Source: Desulfatitalea tepidiphila
GTDB lineage: Bacteria > Desulfobacterota > Desulfobacteria > Desulfobacterales > Desulfosarcinaceae
Direction: 5' to 3'
Assembly: GCF_001293685.1 (NCBI RefSeq)
Contig: NZ_BCAG01000001.1
Coordinates: 868,001 to 932,000, forward strand
Length of the DNA: 64,000 bases
Under the pieces are notes generated by a model that saw nothing but the letters and a program-made list of their open reading frames with translations, made no database searches and was not told the origin of the DNA. Positions 42,792-50,504 of this stretch are shown piece after piece. The position numbers and the translations under genes were made by a program. Numbering within the stretch: the stretch's first letter is position 1; each line of letters starts with the position of its first letter.

Positions 42792-44147
42792 TCAGGCCTT
42801 CAGTTTCTGCAAGGCCTGTTCGCCCGCTATGGAGATCGGTTCCAAACTAGGCTCGGAAGAGATGTCCGGATTGCAGGCGCACATGTGGGTGGTCAGATCC
42901 GACATGGTTTTTCCCCCCCAGATCAGCGCGTTGACCGTATCGATGGATTTGGCAGATGCAACGGTGTGGGCCACGATCTGGCCACCGATCAATTTTTCGG
43001 TCTTCTTATCGAACACCAGCTTGATGCGCCAAGGCTGCACCCCGGGAATCATGCCGTGCTTGCTTCTCGAATCCACTGTGGCCGTAATGGTATCGAAGCC
43101 TTCCCTCTTCGCCTCCTCTTCGGTTAATCCCGTGGAGGTGGCCACCCGTTCGAAGAACTGGCATCCGCCGGCATTCAGGACGCCGGGAAAAGGAATGGCG
43201 TAACCGGCCAGCCGTTTGGCGGCCAACCGCCCCTGAATGACGGCCGGACCGCGCAACTGACCGGGCACCGGTTTGCCGGTAATGAAGTGAAATTTTTCCA
43301 CGCAATCGCCTCCCGCCAGAATGTGCGGATCGGAAGTCTCCTGGTACGGGTTGACCTTGATGCCGAAACGGCCGACCTCCAGGCCGATCTCCGTGGCCAG
43401 TTCCACGTTGGGCCGGGTGCCGATGTTCATGAAGACCATGTCGGCGGGCAGCTCTTTGCCGGAGGCAAGAAGCACGCCAGACACCTTGTCCGCCGTGCCG
43501 ATGATTTTTTCTACCTTCTCGCCGGTCATGACCCTGAGCCCTTTTTCTTCCAGGTGGGTTTTGACCAGGGAGGCCATATCCATGTCCAGCATGAGCGGCA
43601 ACGGCCGGTCCATCAGTTCCACGATGGTGATGTCCATTTTATCCTTGGCCGTTGCGGCCAACAGGGAGGCCACCTCCAGGGTGATAAAACCGGCGCCGAT
43701 GAAAAGTATTCTCCTGGGTTTTTTCTCCAGGAAGTAATTTTTGATCCTGCAAGCGTCCGGCAAGCCCCGCAAGGTCATGACCCCTTCGAGATCCCGGCCT
43801 TCGATGGGGGGCACCATCGGGCTGGCCCCCGTGGCGAGAAACAGCTTGTGATAGTCAAGGGTGTCGCCATTGGCCAGCGTCACCTTGCGACCGGATGCAT
43901 CCACCCGAACCACCTCGCCTTCGATCACATCGATCCCGGCGTTTCTCAGGTTTTGATCGGGAACCACGATCGCGTCTTCCGCGGCCAGACCGGCCACGAC
44001 ATGGGGAAGCGCTCACCTGACGATGAAATACTGCTCTTTGCGAATGACGGTGACGTCCACCTCCGGCATCAGTTTTTTAGCCAGCATGGCGCACGGCCCC
44101 CCGGCGCCGCTGCATCCCACGATGATGAGCCTTTCACCTTTTTTCAT
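42792..44147 (-). CDS. Selenocysteine-containing FAD/NAD(P) disulfide reductase (CoA-disulfide reductase/NADH oxidase-like, Sec45)
   Basis: 451 residues when the in-frame UGA at 44013-44015 is read as Sec45. AGGAGG precedes the ATG at 44147. The N-terminal FAD motif (LIIVGCSGAGG, near residue 7) lies upstream of the UGA, and the NAD-binding motif (ILFIGAGFITLEVASLLA) and dimer domain lie downstream, so both sides are one family. The UGA is in the context VR-Sec-ALPHVV, exactly where CoA-disulfide reductases and NADH oxidases have the redox-active Cys in RCALPYV. A SECIS hairpin candidate is at 43983-44000. Ordinary gene calling would start at GTG 43997 and lose the FAD motif. It lies in the NifX/Mrp run. 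Confidence 0.88.
43983..44000 (-). promoter_or_regulatory. Candidate SECIS hairpin for the Sec45 flavoprotein
   Basis: Stem GGCC/GGCC with a five-base loop GGTCT whose first two bases are G. The loop starts 21 bases after the UGA on the minus strand. Confidence 0.6.
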
Positions 44148-44196
44148 AGGTTGCCTCCTTTTGGCCGATTAAGCAAAAATCATAGATGGGCCGTGA

Positions 44197-44547
44197 TTAA
44201 AAATTGAACACTTTCGCCTCCGCCGCCATGTCAATCAGATGCGGCCCACCATCGAGCTGCATGTTGGAATAAAACAGGGCCTCATCGACTTTGCGGTTTT
44301 TGGCGCACGGCGTGCAAATGCCTATTTTAACTTCATTTTCAACGAGGTAGGGCAGATAGTCCTGCGGACAGTCCCCGGTATCCGTTCTTTGGGAGAGCTC
44401 CCTTTCCTGGTTGGCCCACATCACGCCGCTGTCGATGAAAAAAAGGTCCACATGATGCCCCTTGGAGTGGGCGATTTTGGCAAATTGGAAGCAGCGGGTG
44501 GCGGATTCGTTGTCGTCTTTACTCAAAACAAATAGAAAATTGGCCAT
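44197..44547 (-). CDS. DsrE/TusD-like sulfur-relay family protein
   Basis: 116 residues of the DsrE/DsrF-like fold: MANFLFVLSKDDNESATRCFQFAKIA near the N-terminus and HHVDLFFIDSGVMWANQ near 33. The Cys in ICTPCAKNRKVDE near 78 occupies the loop where DsrE/TusD carry their persulfide-binding Cys. Two Cys are present in CTPC. It could shuttle sulfane sulfur to the flavin reductase encoded 49 bases downstream. The ATG at 44547 follows AAGGAG. It belongs to the minus-strand NifX-Mrp run. Confidence 0.8.
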   Translation of the reverse strand: MANFLFVLSKDDNESATRCFQFAKIAHSKGHHVDLFFIDSGVMWANQERELSQRTDTGDCPQDYLPYLVENEVKIGICTPCAKNRKVDEALFYSNMQLDGGPHLIDMAAEAKVFNF

Positions 44548-44622
44548 CTCAAGCGCTCCTTTCTTTGGCTTCAGGATTTGTCATCTGCGAATGCTTTTTT
44601 CTATTTCACCTAATGGGCACGA

Positions 44623-45033
44623 TCAGGCCAATCGCTTGCCGGCCCCTGGGCCCGGCGCCACAGCGTAGATTTCTTCGACCTGCATGATGACGGCTCCCTT
44701 GGATTTCAGGGGAAAACCGGCTTTGTTGCTCATTTCCTCGATCCAACGGGCGGTCTCTTCAAAACGCGGGCCTGAAGTTTCGATGGTAACGCTTCCCTTC
44801 AGTTGGTAGCCTTCGTGGCCTTCCCAGAACGTGACGGCAACGTGCGGGTTGCTTTTCATGTTTTGCAGGGTCTTGCCGAAAAACTGGTCGGATATGAGAA
44901 CCGTTTCATCATCGAGAATTTTCTTTGCACCTACCGGGACCCCATTGGGGGTGCCGTCGGGTGTGGCCGTGATGAGAACCGCGGTACGGACTTTCGTGAA
45001 GAGTTCCTGGATGCGTTGGGTCATTTTCGCCAT
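44623..45033 (-). CDS. Pyridoxamine 5'-phosphate oxidase-like flavin-binding protein
   Basis: 136 residues from the ATG at 45033, which follows GAGGAG; the longer ORF would extend into the methyltransferase gene. The sequence is a split-barrel fold (VRTAVLITATPDGTPNGVPVGAKKILDDETVLISDQFFGKTLQNMKSNPHVAVTFW in blocks), typical of the PNPOx-like family that binds FMN or F420. A single-domain member of this size usually binds flavin and reduces small substrates; true PNPOx activity is not implied. It lies between a methyltransferase and a DsrE-like gene in the NifX run. Confidence 0.82.
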   Translation of the reverse strand: MAKMTQRIQELFTKVRTAVLITATPDGTPNGVPVGAKKILDDETVLISDQFFGKTLQNMKSNPHVAVTFWEGHEGYQLKGSVTIETSGPRFEETARWIEEMSNKAGFPLKSKGAVIMQVEEIYAVAPGPGAGKRLA

Positions 45034-45049
45034 GTGTCTTCTCCTCATT

Positions 45050-45628
45050 TTATTCCAGTGGTTTGTACGCATCGACGATCAGCGACACGTTGTTGATTTT
45101 GCCTTCCCGGTTGCGGTGGTCCAGAAGCAGGGACCGGTAGACCGGGCCATCTTGGATGGACCACTGATGGTAATGAAAGCGGCCCCGTTCGTCGCAATAT
45201 TCCAACAGATCCACCTGAAAACCGGCGTGCTCGAAGAGCTTTGAAAAGCGGTGGTAGTCATACAGAACCTTGTGGTCGGCGGCCGGATGATCGGCCGGCC
45301 CCGGTCCTCCCACCCTCGCATGGCGCTGGTAGTCGGGATCGGGAAAGTTCCCGTCAGGCACGGCGCAACGCAAATATCCTCCCGGTTTGAGCCAAGAATA
45401 ACACAACTCCGCGGCTGCCCGGCCCTCATCCTCGGTCAGGTGTTCCCACACGTGTTCGCATAAAAACGCTTCGGCCCGTCGCTCTCCGAAGAACGAGTTC
45501 CATAGCTCGGGGCGCAGCAGGTCCAGCGAAGTCTTGTCGGTAGCGATCCAGCCGGGCCAGGATTGTCCTCCGGCACCTATGATCACTCTTAGGGGTCGAT
45601 CCGGTGGCACCCCATCAATGTTCGGCAT
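45050..45628 (-). CDS. SAM-dependent methyltransferase (type 11-like)
   Basis: 192 residues with a Rossmann-like start (LRVIIGAGGQSWPGWIATDK), the acidic post-II motif region around LCEHVWEHLTEDEG near residue 56 and SWLKPGGYLRCAVPDG near 78, typical of methyltransferase domain 11. It would transfer a methyl group from AdoMet to a small molecule; the acceptor is unknown. No strong ribosome-binding site precedes 45628. It lies 56 bases after mrp and 16 bases before the PNPOx-like gene, so it is part of the minus-strand run. Confidence 0.72.
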   Translation of the reverse strand: MPNIDGVPPDRPLRVIIGAGGQSWPGWIATDKTSLDLLRPELWNSFFGERRAEAFLCEHVWEHLTEDEGRAAAELCYSWLKPGGYLRCAVPDGNFPDPDYQRHARVGGPGPADHPAADHKVLYDYHRFSKLFEHAGFQVDLLEYCDERGRFHYHQWSIQDGPVYRSLLLDHRNREGKINNVSLIVDAYKPLE

Positions 45629-45684
45629 AGTGCATTATTTCCAATTTCCAACCTCTGAAGCAACCCTGTTTTTTCATTTTGGGA

Positions 45685-46614
45685 TCACACGGCCTTCTGG
45701 GCGGTATGACCCGCAGGGCGGGGGAACTCAATGGCCGGCACGATCTCTCGCATGATGGTTGCGGTCGGCGATGTGACGAAAGCCGATACAAACGATTGTC
45801 CGCTGTCACAGGCCATTGCGATTTGCGGATCGATGGGAATGGATCCCAGAAAAGGCACGTTCATGCTGCTGGCAATGTTCCGGCCGCCGCCCGAAGAAAA
45901 AATGTGCGTGACTTCACCGCACTTCGGGCACACAAAGCCGCTCATGTTCTCGACGATGCCCAATACGGGCACATTCAATTGACGGCAGAAGGTGACCGAC
46001 TTGCGAACATCCACGGCCGACACCTTCTGGGGCGTGGTCACGACGACGGCGCCATCCAGATGACCGATCAGTTGGCAGACCGAAAGAGGTTCGTCACCGG
46101 TACCCGGGGGCGAGTCGATGATTAGATAGTCCAGGTCCCCCCAGGCCACATCTTTTAGGAACTGCTTGATGGCGATCATTTTCATGGGACCACGCCAGAT
46201 AATGGCATCGTCCTGTTTTTGCAGAAAAAAGCCGGCACTCATCACTTTCAAGCCCTTTACGTTCACCGGGAGGAGATTTTCGCCATCTCCCTGAACTCCT
46301 TGTAACTCGATGCCGAGCATGGTGGGAACGCTGGGGCCGTGAATGTCCACATCCAACAGGCCGACCTTCTTTCCTTCCATGACCAGGGCCATGGCCAAGT
46401 TGACGGCGACCGTGCTTTTCCCGACGCCGCCCTTGCCCGAGAGAACCACGATTTTGCGTTGGATCCGACAGAGCCGTGACTGCAATTTTTGCCGGTCCTG
46501 GAAGTCCTTTTCACTTTCCCCTTTCTGGGGGTTCTTCGCAGAGCAGCTTTTATCACCACAACTGCTGCAGCCCGATGCGTCTTTGTTCTTTGTGTCTTGC
46601 GATGTTGATTCCAC
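45685..46614 (-). CDS. Mrp/NBP35 (ApbC)-family Fe-S cluster carrier ATPase
   Basis: 309 residues starting with GTG at 46614 (GGAG upstream). A Cys-rich N-terminal tail (GCSSCGDKSCSA) precedes the deviant Walker A VVLSGKGGVGKSTVAVNLA near residue 57 and the switch regions IIDSPPGTGDEPLS near 145. The C-terminal CPKC near 235 is the Fe-S-bridging motif of Mrp/NBP35 proteins. These bind and transfer [4Fe-4S] clusters with ATP. In Desulfovibrio, an Mrp-type ATPase is part of the sigma-54-regulated 'orange protein' locus with NifX-like proteins, the same pairing as here. The NifX-like gene lies 60 bases upstream. Confidence 0.9.
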   Translation of the reverse strand: MESTSQDTKNKDASGCSSCGDKSCSAKNPQKGESEKDFQDRQKLQSRLCRIQRKIVVLSGKGGVGKSTVAVNLAMALVMEGKKVGLLDVDIHGPSVPTMLGIELQGVQGDGENLLPVNVKGLKVMSAGFFLQKQDDAIIWRGPMKMIAIKQFLKDVAWGDLDYLIIDSPPGTGDEPLSVCQLIGHLDGAVVVTTPQKVSAVDVRKSVTFCRQLNVPVLGIVENMSGFVCPKCGEVTHIFSSGGGRNIASSMNVPFLGSIPIDPQIAMACDSGQSFVSAFVTSPTATIMREIVPAIEFPRPAGHTAQKAV

Positions 46615-46674
46615 GTGCCGATGACTCCATTTTTGTAAGATGATTTATATTAAAAAACAGGTTGAACCGTCTGA

Positions 46675-47052
46675 TCAGCCGGCTGGATGTGAACTCTGGC
46701 TCTGAGCATGAGCATTGCCGGTCAGTCCCGGCATGCGAAAGCAGGCGTTTCCCAGGCAGCCTTTTTGAAACGCGGCGATCACCGCATCCACCTCGCCGCA
46801 TGTGAATCCGATAACGCGGATGCCAGCATGCTTGAGCGCACTTTCCAAGGCGAAACTGATGGCGCCGCAGATCAGGATATTCACGCCGATCTGCGCCAAC
46901 TCCTTGATCCGGCCAAACGGCCCCACGCTCGTCAGGTAGACGCTTTCCCTCGTGATTTCTTGATGTTCCGCCGTGTCGACCAGCAAGAGCCGTTCGGAGA
47001 CATCGAAAACCGGTGAAACGCGGCCATTCCATTGTGATACGGCAATTCGCAT
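46675..47052 (-). CDS. NifX/NafY (dinitrogenase Mo-Fe cofactor biosynthesis)-like protein, first of the run
   Basis: 125 residues with the NifX-type domain: MRIAVSQWNGRVSPVFDVSERLLLVD at the start, INILICGAISFALESAL near 60 and RVIGFTCGEVDAVIAAF near 80. Family members bind metal clusters; this subgroup, common in sulfate reducers, is not linked to nitrogenase. The ATG at 47052 gives the family's usual N-terminus. A perfect sigma-54 promoter (47064-47079) ends only about 12 bases upstream, so the predicted transcript would be nearly leaderless. It heads the eight-gene minus-strand run and is divergent from the sigma-54 activator. Confidence 0.82.
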   Translation of the reverse strand: MRIAVSQWNGRVSPVFDVSERLLLVDTAEHQEITRESVYLTSVGPFGRIKELAQIGVNILICGAISFALESALKHAGIRVIGFTCGEVDAVIAAFQKGCLGNACFRMPGLTGNAHAQSQSSHPAG

Positions 47053-47063
47053 GGCGTGGGTGG

Positions 47064-47079
47064 AGCAACAGGCGTGCCA
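47064..47079 (-). promoter_or_regulatory. Sigma-54 (-24/-12) promoter of the NifX-Mrp run
   Basis: TGGCACGCCTGTTGCT matches TGGCAC-N5-TTGCT exactly, with the GG and GC dinucleotides spaced correctly. It directs transcription into the NifX-like gene at 47052. Confidence 0.8.
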
Positions 47080-47155
47080 GGGGGTGTTCGGATGAAATTG
47101 GGCCGCGGCATGTGGATTTGGAGGCTGCAAGGCAGAATATGGATTGTAAACAACG

Positions 47156-47168
47156 ATGCAATATGCAA
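47156..47168 (-). promoter_or_regulatory. Candidate activator site, TTGCAWATTGCAW motif copy 1
   Basis: Read on the minus strand: TTGCATATTGCAT, about 90-100 bases upstream of the sigma-54 promoter of the NifX run, a normal distance for enhancer binding. A closely similar palindrome occurs at 48649-48663. Confidence 0.4.
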
Positions 47169-47226
47169 CATTAGCCGACCTGGTATTCTGGTAAATTGCA
47201 TGAGTTAATTGGTTCAGGGAGGTGCC

Positions 47227-48588
47227 ATGCACGATGACAAGGAAGCGCATCATCGGGATGTGATTCTCGATTCGGTCAATGAGGGTGTTTTTACGGTGGA
47301 TTCGCAGTGGCGGATCACCGCATTCAATCGGGCCGCAGAGCAGATTACCGGCATCATGCGCAGTGATGCCATAGGAAAGGCATGCTGTGACGTTTTTCAT
47401 GCCGATATTTGTGAAAAGGCGTGTGCCTTGCGGCAGACTTTCGATACGGGTCGACCGATCGTCAATGCCACCGCGCATATCGTGACCAACCAGGGGCGCC
47501 GGGTACCCATTCGCATATCCACCGCCATTCTCAGGGACCGGCGCGGAAGAGTGATCGGCGGGGTCGAAACCTTCCAGGATCTGAGCCAGGTCGAAGAACT
47601 GCAGAAAGAGCTGGAAAGCCGTTATACCTTTGAGGATATTGTCGGCCGCAGCGATGCCATGATGCAAGTATTCAAGGTTCTGCCACAGATCGCCGAAAGC
47701 AGCAGCACCGTCTTGATCGAAGGCCCCAGCGGTACCGGCAAGGAGCTTTTTGCGCGTGCCATTCACAATTTGTCGCCCCGCGCCAAGCATCGTTTTGTGG
47801 CCGTCAATTGCGCTGCCCTGCCCGATACGCTACTGGAAAGCGAACTTTTCGGGCATAAGGCCGGTGCTTTCACCGATGCCCGGCGCGACAAGGCCGGCCG
47901 TTTCGAGATGGCCGATGGGGGGACCATTTTTCTCGACGAGATCGGAGACATCTCGCAGGCCATGCAGACACGGCTGCTGCGGGTGCTTCAAAACCATGTC
48001 ATTGAGCCATTGGGTGCCGTGCGGCCCAAAACGGTGGATATCCGAGTGCTGGCCGCAACCAATAAGGACCTGGCCGGACTGGTTAAAAGCGGCGCTTTCC
48101 GCCAGGATCTCTACTATCGAATCCGGGTGATCCATCTGGTGTTGCCCATGCTCCGGCAGCGGCGGGAGGATATTCCCCTCTTGATCGATCATTTCGTCAA
48201 AAAATACAACCGTTTGCAGGGAAAGGACATCGCCGGCGTGTCGGTGGAGGTGGTCTCCCGGCTCATGGAACACGATTTCCCGGGAAACGTACGCGAACTG
48301 GAAAACATCATCGAGCAGGCCTTCGTGCTGTGTCGCGGCGGCATGATCGAGATGCATCATCTGCCGCCTGAACTCCGGTCCGAAACCCTTGCCCGCAGAG
48401 ATACGGGTGGCCCGGTGAACTTGAAGAGCATGGAGCGGCAGTTCATTCGCCAGACCTTGAAATACCATAACGGCAATCGCCGGGAAGCGGCCAAGGACCT
48501 GGGCATCGACGTTTCCACGCTCTATCGAAAAATCAAGTCCCTGGGTATCGAAGTGCCGGAAACCGATGGTCGCAGTAGAAGGAATTGA
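47227..48588 (+). CDS. Sigma-54-dependent activator 1 (PAS-AAA+-Fis), variant GAFTDA loop
   Basis: 453 residues from the ATG at 47227 (GGGAGG upstream). The PAS domain holds a CX8CX3C motif near residue 60-73. The AAA+ domain has Walker A GPSGTGKE, Walker B IFLDEIGDI and R-finger RILPEXR-like region, and a C-terminal Fis-type helix-turn-helix (NRREAAKDLGIDVSTLYRKIK). The sigma-54-contacting loop reads GAFTDA instead of GAFTGA, a change in a nearly invariant position. It is divergent from the NifX-Mrp run it may control. No receiver domain is present, so sensing is probably through the PAS Cys. Confidence 0.88.
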   Translation: MHDDKEAHHRDVILDSVNEGVFTVDSQWRITAFNRAAEQITGIMRSDAIGKACCDVFHADICEKACALRQTFDTGRPIVNATAHIVTNQGRRVPIRISTAILRDRRGRVIGGVETFQDLSQVEELQKELESRYTFEDIVGRSDAMMQVFKVLPQIAESSSTVLIEGPSGTGKELFARAIHNLSPRAKHRFVAVNCAALPDTLLESELFGHKAGAFTDARRDKAGRFEMADGGTIFLDEIGDISQAMQTRLLRVLQNHVIEPLGAVRPKTVDIRVLAATNKDLAGLVKSGAFRQDLYYRIRVIHLVLPMLRQRREDIPLLIDHFVKKYNRLQGKDIAGVSVEVVSRLMEHDFPGNVRELENIIEQAFVLCRGGMIEMHHLPPELRSETLARRDTGGPVNLKSMERQFIRQTLKYHNGNRREAAKDLGIDVSTLYRKIKSLGIEVPETDGRSRRN

Positions 48589-48648
48589 GCACCAACCTAA
48601 AGAAACCTCTCCATACCCGTTTGCCTGTTTCAAGGATGTGGGTTTAGA

Positions 48649-48663
48649 ATTGCAAATTGCAAT
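48649..48663. promoter_or_regulatory. Candidate activator site, palindrome ATTGCAAATTGCAAT
   Basis: A perfect 15-base palindrome about 76-90 bases upstream of the sigma-54 promoter of the second activator gene, related to the site at 47156-47168. Confidence 0.45.
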
Positions 48664-48738
48664 ACTGGTACGGTTGCCAATTTGCTCCTATGAATAATTT
48701 TAAATATAAAATTAGATGGATAAATCTGGTTTAGCAGT

Positions 48739-48754
48739 AGGCATGCAAATTGCT
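48739..48754 (+). promoter_or_regulatory. Candidate sigma-54 promoter upstream of activator 2
   Basis: AGGCATGCAAATTGCT matches NGGCAT-N5-TTGCT, with the first T replaced by A. It places the transcription start roughly at 48765, before the activator 2 gene. Confidence 0.55.
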
Positions 48755-48828
48755 GATGGTCTTTGTGCCATCCGGCAGCCAACGTGTTGATGAACGCTCG
48801 CCGGTTCTTTCAACGGAGTTTTAGACCT

Positions 48829-50220
48829 ATGCCCAATCGCAAGGCGCAAGTCGCTCCAGCGACAATGACCGATGCAATCCTTGAGAGCATCTCCGATGGC
48901 GTCTTTACGGTGGACGAGCATTGGCGGATTACCTCGTTTAACAGCGCGGCAGAAGCCATTACCGGAATTCCTCGCGCCCAGGCCATCGGTCGGCGCTGTT
49001 CCGAGGTGTTTCGCTCGAGCATGTGTGAAACGGAGTGCCCGCTTTTCCAGACTCTGAAAAACAAAAGACCGATCATCGGAAAGTCCGGCTATATCATCGA
49101 TGCCAACCAGGCCAGGATCCCGATCAGCGTTTCCACGGCCGTTCTGCGCGATGCAGAGGGGCGTATTGTCGGGGGGGCCGAAACCTTCCGGGACTTGAGC
49201 GAAGTCGAAACCCTGCGTCAGGAGCTCGCCGGACGGTCCAGAGTGGGCGATATCGTCAGTCGCAGCCCGCTGATGCAGCGGGTGTTTGAAGTGCTGCCGG
49301 CCATTGCCGCCAGTCCGAGCACGGTCCTGATTCTCGGGGAAACCGGAACCGGCAAGGAACTCATGGCCAGTACCATTCACTCGCTCAGCCCCAGGCGCAA
49401 CGGTCCCTTTGTGGCCGTCAACTGTGGCGCCCTTCCCGATACGCTGCTGGAGTCCGAGCTCTTCGGCTACAAAGCCGGTGCGTTTACCGGTGCCAACAAG
49501 GACAAGCCTGGACGATTCGCCATGGCCAAGGGGGGAACCCTGCTGCTGGATGAAATCGGCGAAGTGAGCCCGGCCCTGCAGGTGCGCCTGCTGCGGGTCT
49601 TGCAGGAGAGGACCTTCGAGCCACTCGGGGCGACGGCCTCGGAAATGGCCGATGTCCGCATTATCGTCGCCAGCAACAAGGACCTGGCCATGGAGATGCG
49701 CCAGGGGTCGTTTCGGGAAGATCTCTACTATCGTGTCAACGTGGTACGGGTCGAACTGCCCCCCCTGCGGCGCCGAAAGGAGGATATCCCCCTGCTGGCC
49801 GAACAGTTCGTTGAGCGTTTCAACCGCCTGCAGCGCAAGGAGATCAAAGGGATCGCGCCCGAAGCCTTGTCGCTCATGATGGCCCACGAGTGGCCTGGAA
49901 ATGTCCGTGAGCTGGAAAACGTGATCGAGCGCGCGTTCGTCCTGTGCAATAAGGAGGTGATCGGCATGGAGCATCTGCCCGACGAGTTGACCTCCCACCG
50001 CAGACCCGGCGGCCTGCTGCCTTCGGGCATAAAGGAGGCGCGCAATTTGATCGACAGCCAGACCGTCCGAACCGCATTGGAGCAAAACGGTTACAACCGC
50101 CTGGCCGCCGCCCGGGCCCTCGGTATTCATAAAAGCACCCTTTTTCGCATTATCAAGCGACTCGGCATCAATCTGCCGGAGCAGGATGGCCGCTCCATGA
50201 GCAGCAAGAAACAGGGATGA
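48829..50220 (+). CDS. Sigma-54-dependent activator 2 (PAS-AAA+-Fis)
   Basis: 463 residues from the ATG at 48829 (CGGAG upstream); an ATG at 48790 would add 13 residues. Layout parallels activator 1: PAS domain with CX8CX3C (RRCSEVF ... CETEC), AAA+ domain with Walker A GETGTGKE, canonical GAFTGA near residue 219, Walker B LLLDEIGEV, and a Fis-type helix-turn-helix (NRLAAARALGIHKSTLFRIIK). It should activate sigma-54 promoters nearby (its own, the Sec HdrD-like gene and NifX2). The two activators are paralogues that may sense related thiol or redox signals. Confidence 0.9.
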   Translation: MPNRKAQVAPATMTDAILESISDGVFTVDEHWRITSFNSAAEAITGIPRAQAIGRRCSEVFRSSMCETECPLFQTLKNKRPIIGKSGYIIDANQARIPISVSTAVLRDAEGRIVGGAETFRDLSEVETLRQELAGRSRVGDIVSRSPLMQRVFEVLPAIAASPSTVLILGETGTGKELMASTIHSLSPRRNGPFVAVNCGALPDTLLESELFGYKAGAFTGANKDKPGRFAMAKGGTLLLDEIGEVSPALQVRLLRVLQERTFEPLGATASEMADVRIIVASNKDLAMEMRQGSFREDLYYRVNVVRVELPPLRRRKEDIPLLAEQFVERFNRLQRKEIKGIAPEALSLMMAHEWPGNVRELENVIERAFVLCNKEVIGMEHLPDELTSHRRPGGLLPSGIKEARNLIDSQTVRTALEQNGYNRLAAARALGIHKSTLFRIIKRLGINLPEQDGRSMSSKKQG

Positions 50221-50373
50221 GAACGGGGAGTCGATACAGTCTTATTTCAGCGACTGTACGCCAAGTTGGAGGGCGCTTTTTTGCTACCGTGATCTTCCCT
50301 GCATAGAGTTCCAGCCGATGCAAAAAATAATTAATACAGTTGGATAAATTAAATCACGCAATAGGCCGCGCTT

Positions 50374-50389
50374 TGGCATGCCGAATGCT
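50374..50389 (+). promoter_or_regulatory. Candidate sigma-54 promoter of the Sec HdrD-like gene
   Basis: TGGCATGCCGAATGCT matches TGGCAT-N5-TTGCT except one base. It implies a start near 50400 and an untranslated leader of about 100 bases. Confidence 0.55.
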
Positions 50390-50504
50390 AAACACTTTAA
50401 AGACCTATAAGCGTCGCTCGCTATCAGGCATAGGAGTGCACCGCCTGGCAGATAAATGCGGCAACCTTTATCACACTTCTTACGAAGGAGGAGGAAATCA
50501 GCGC

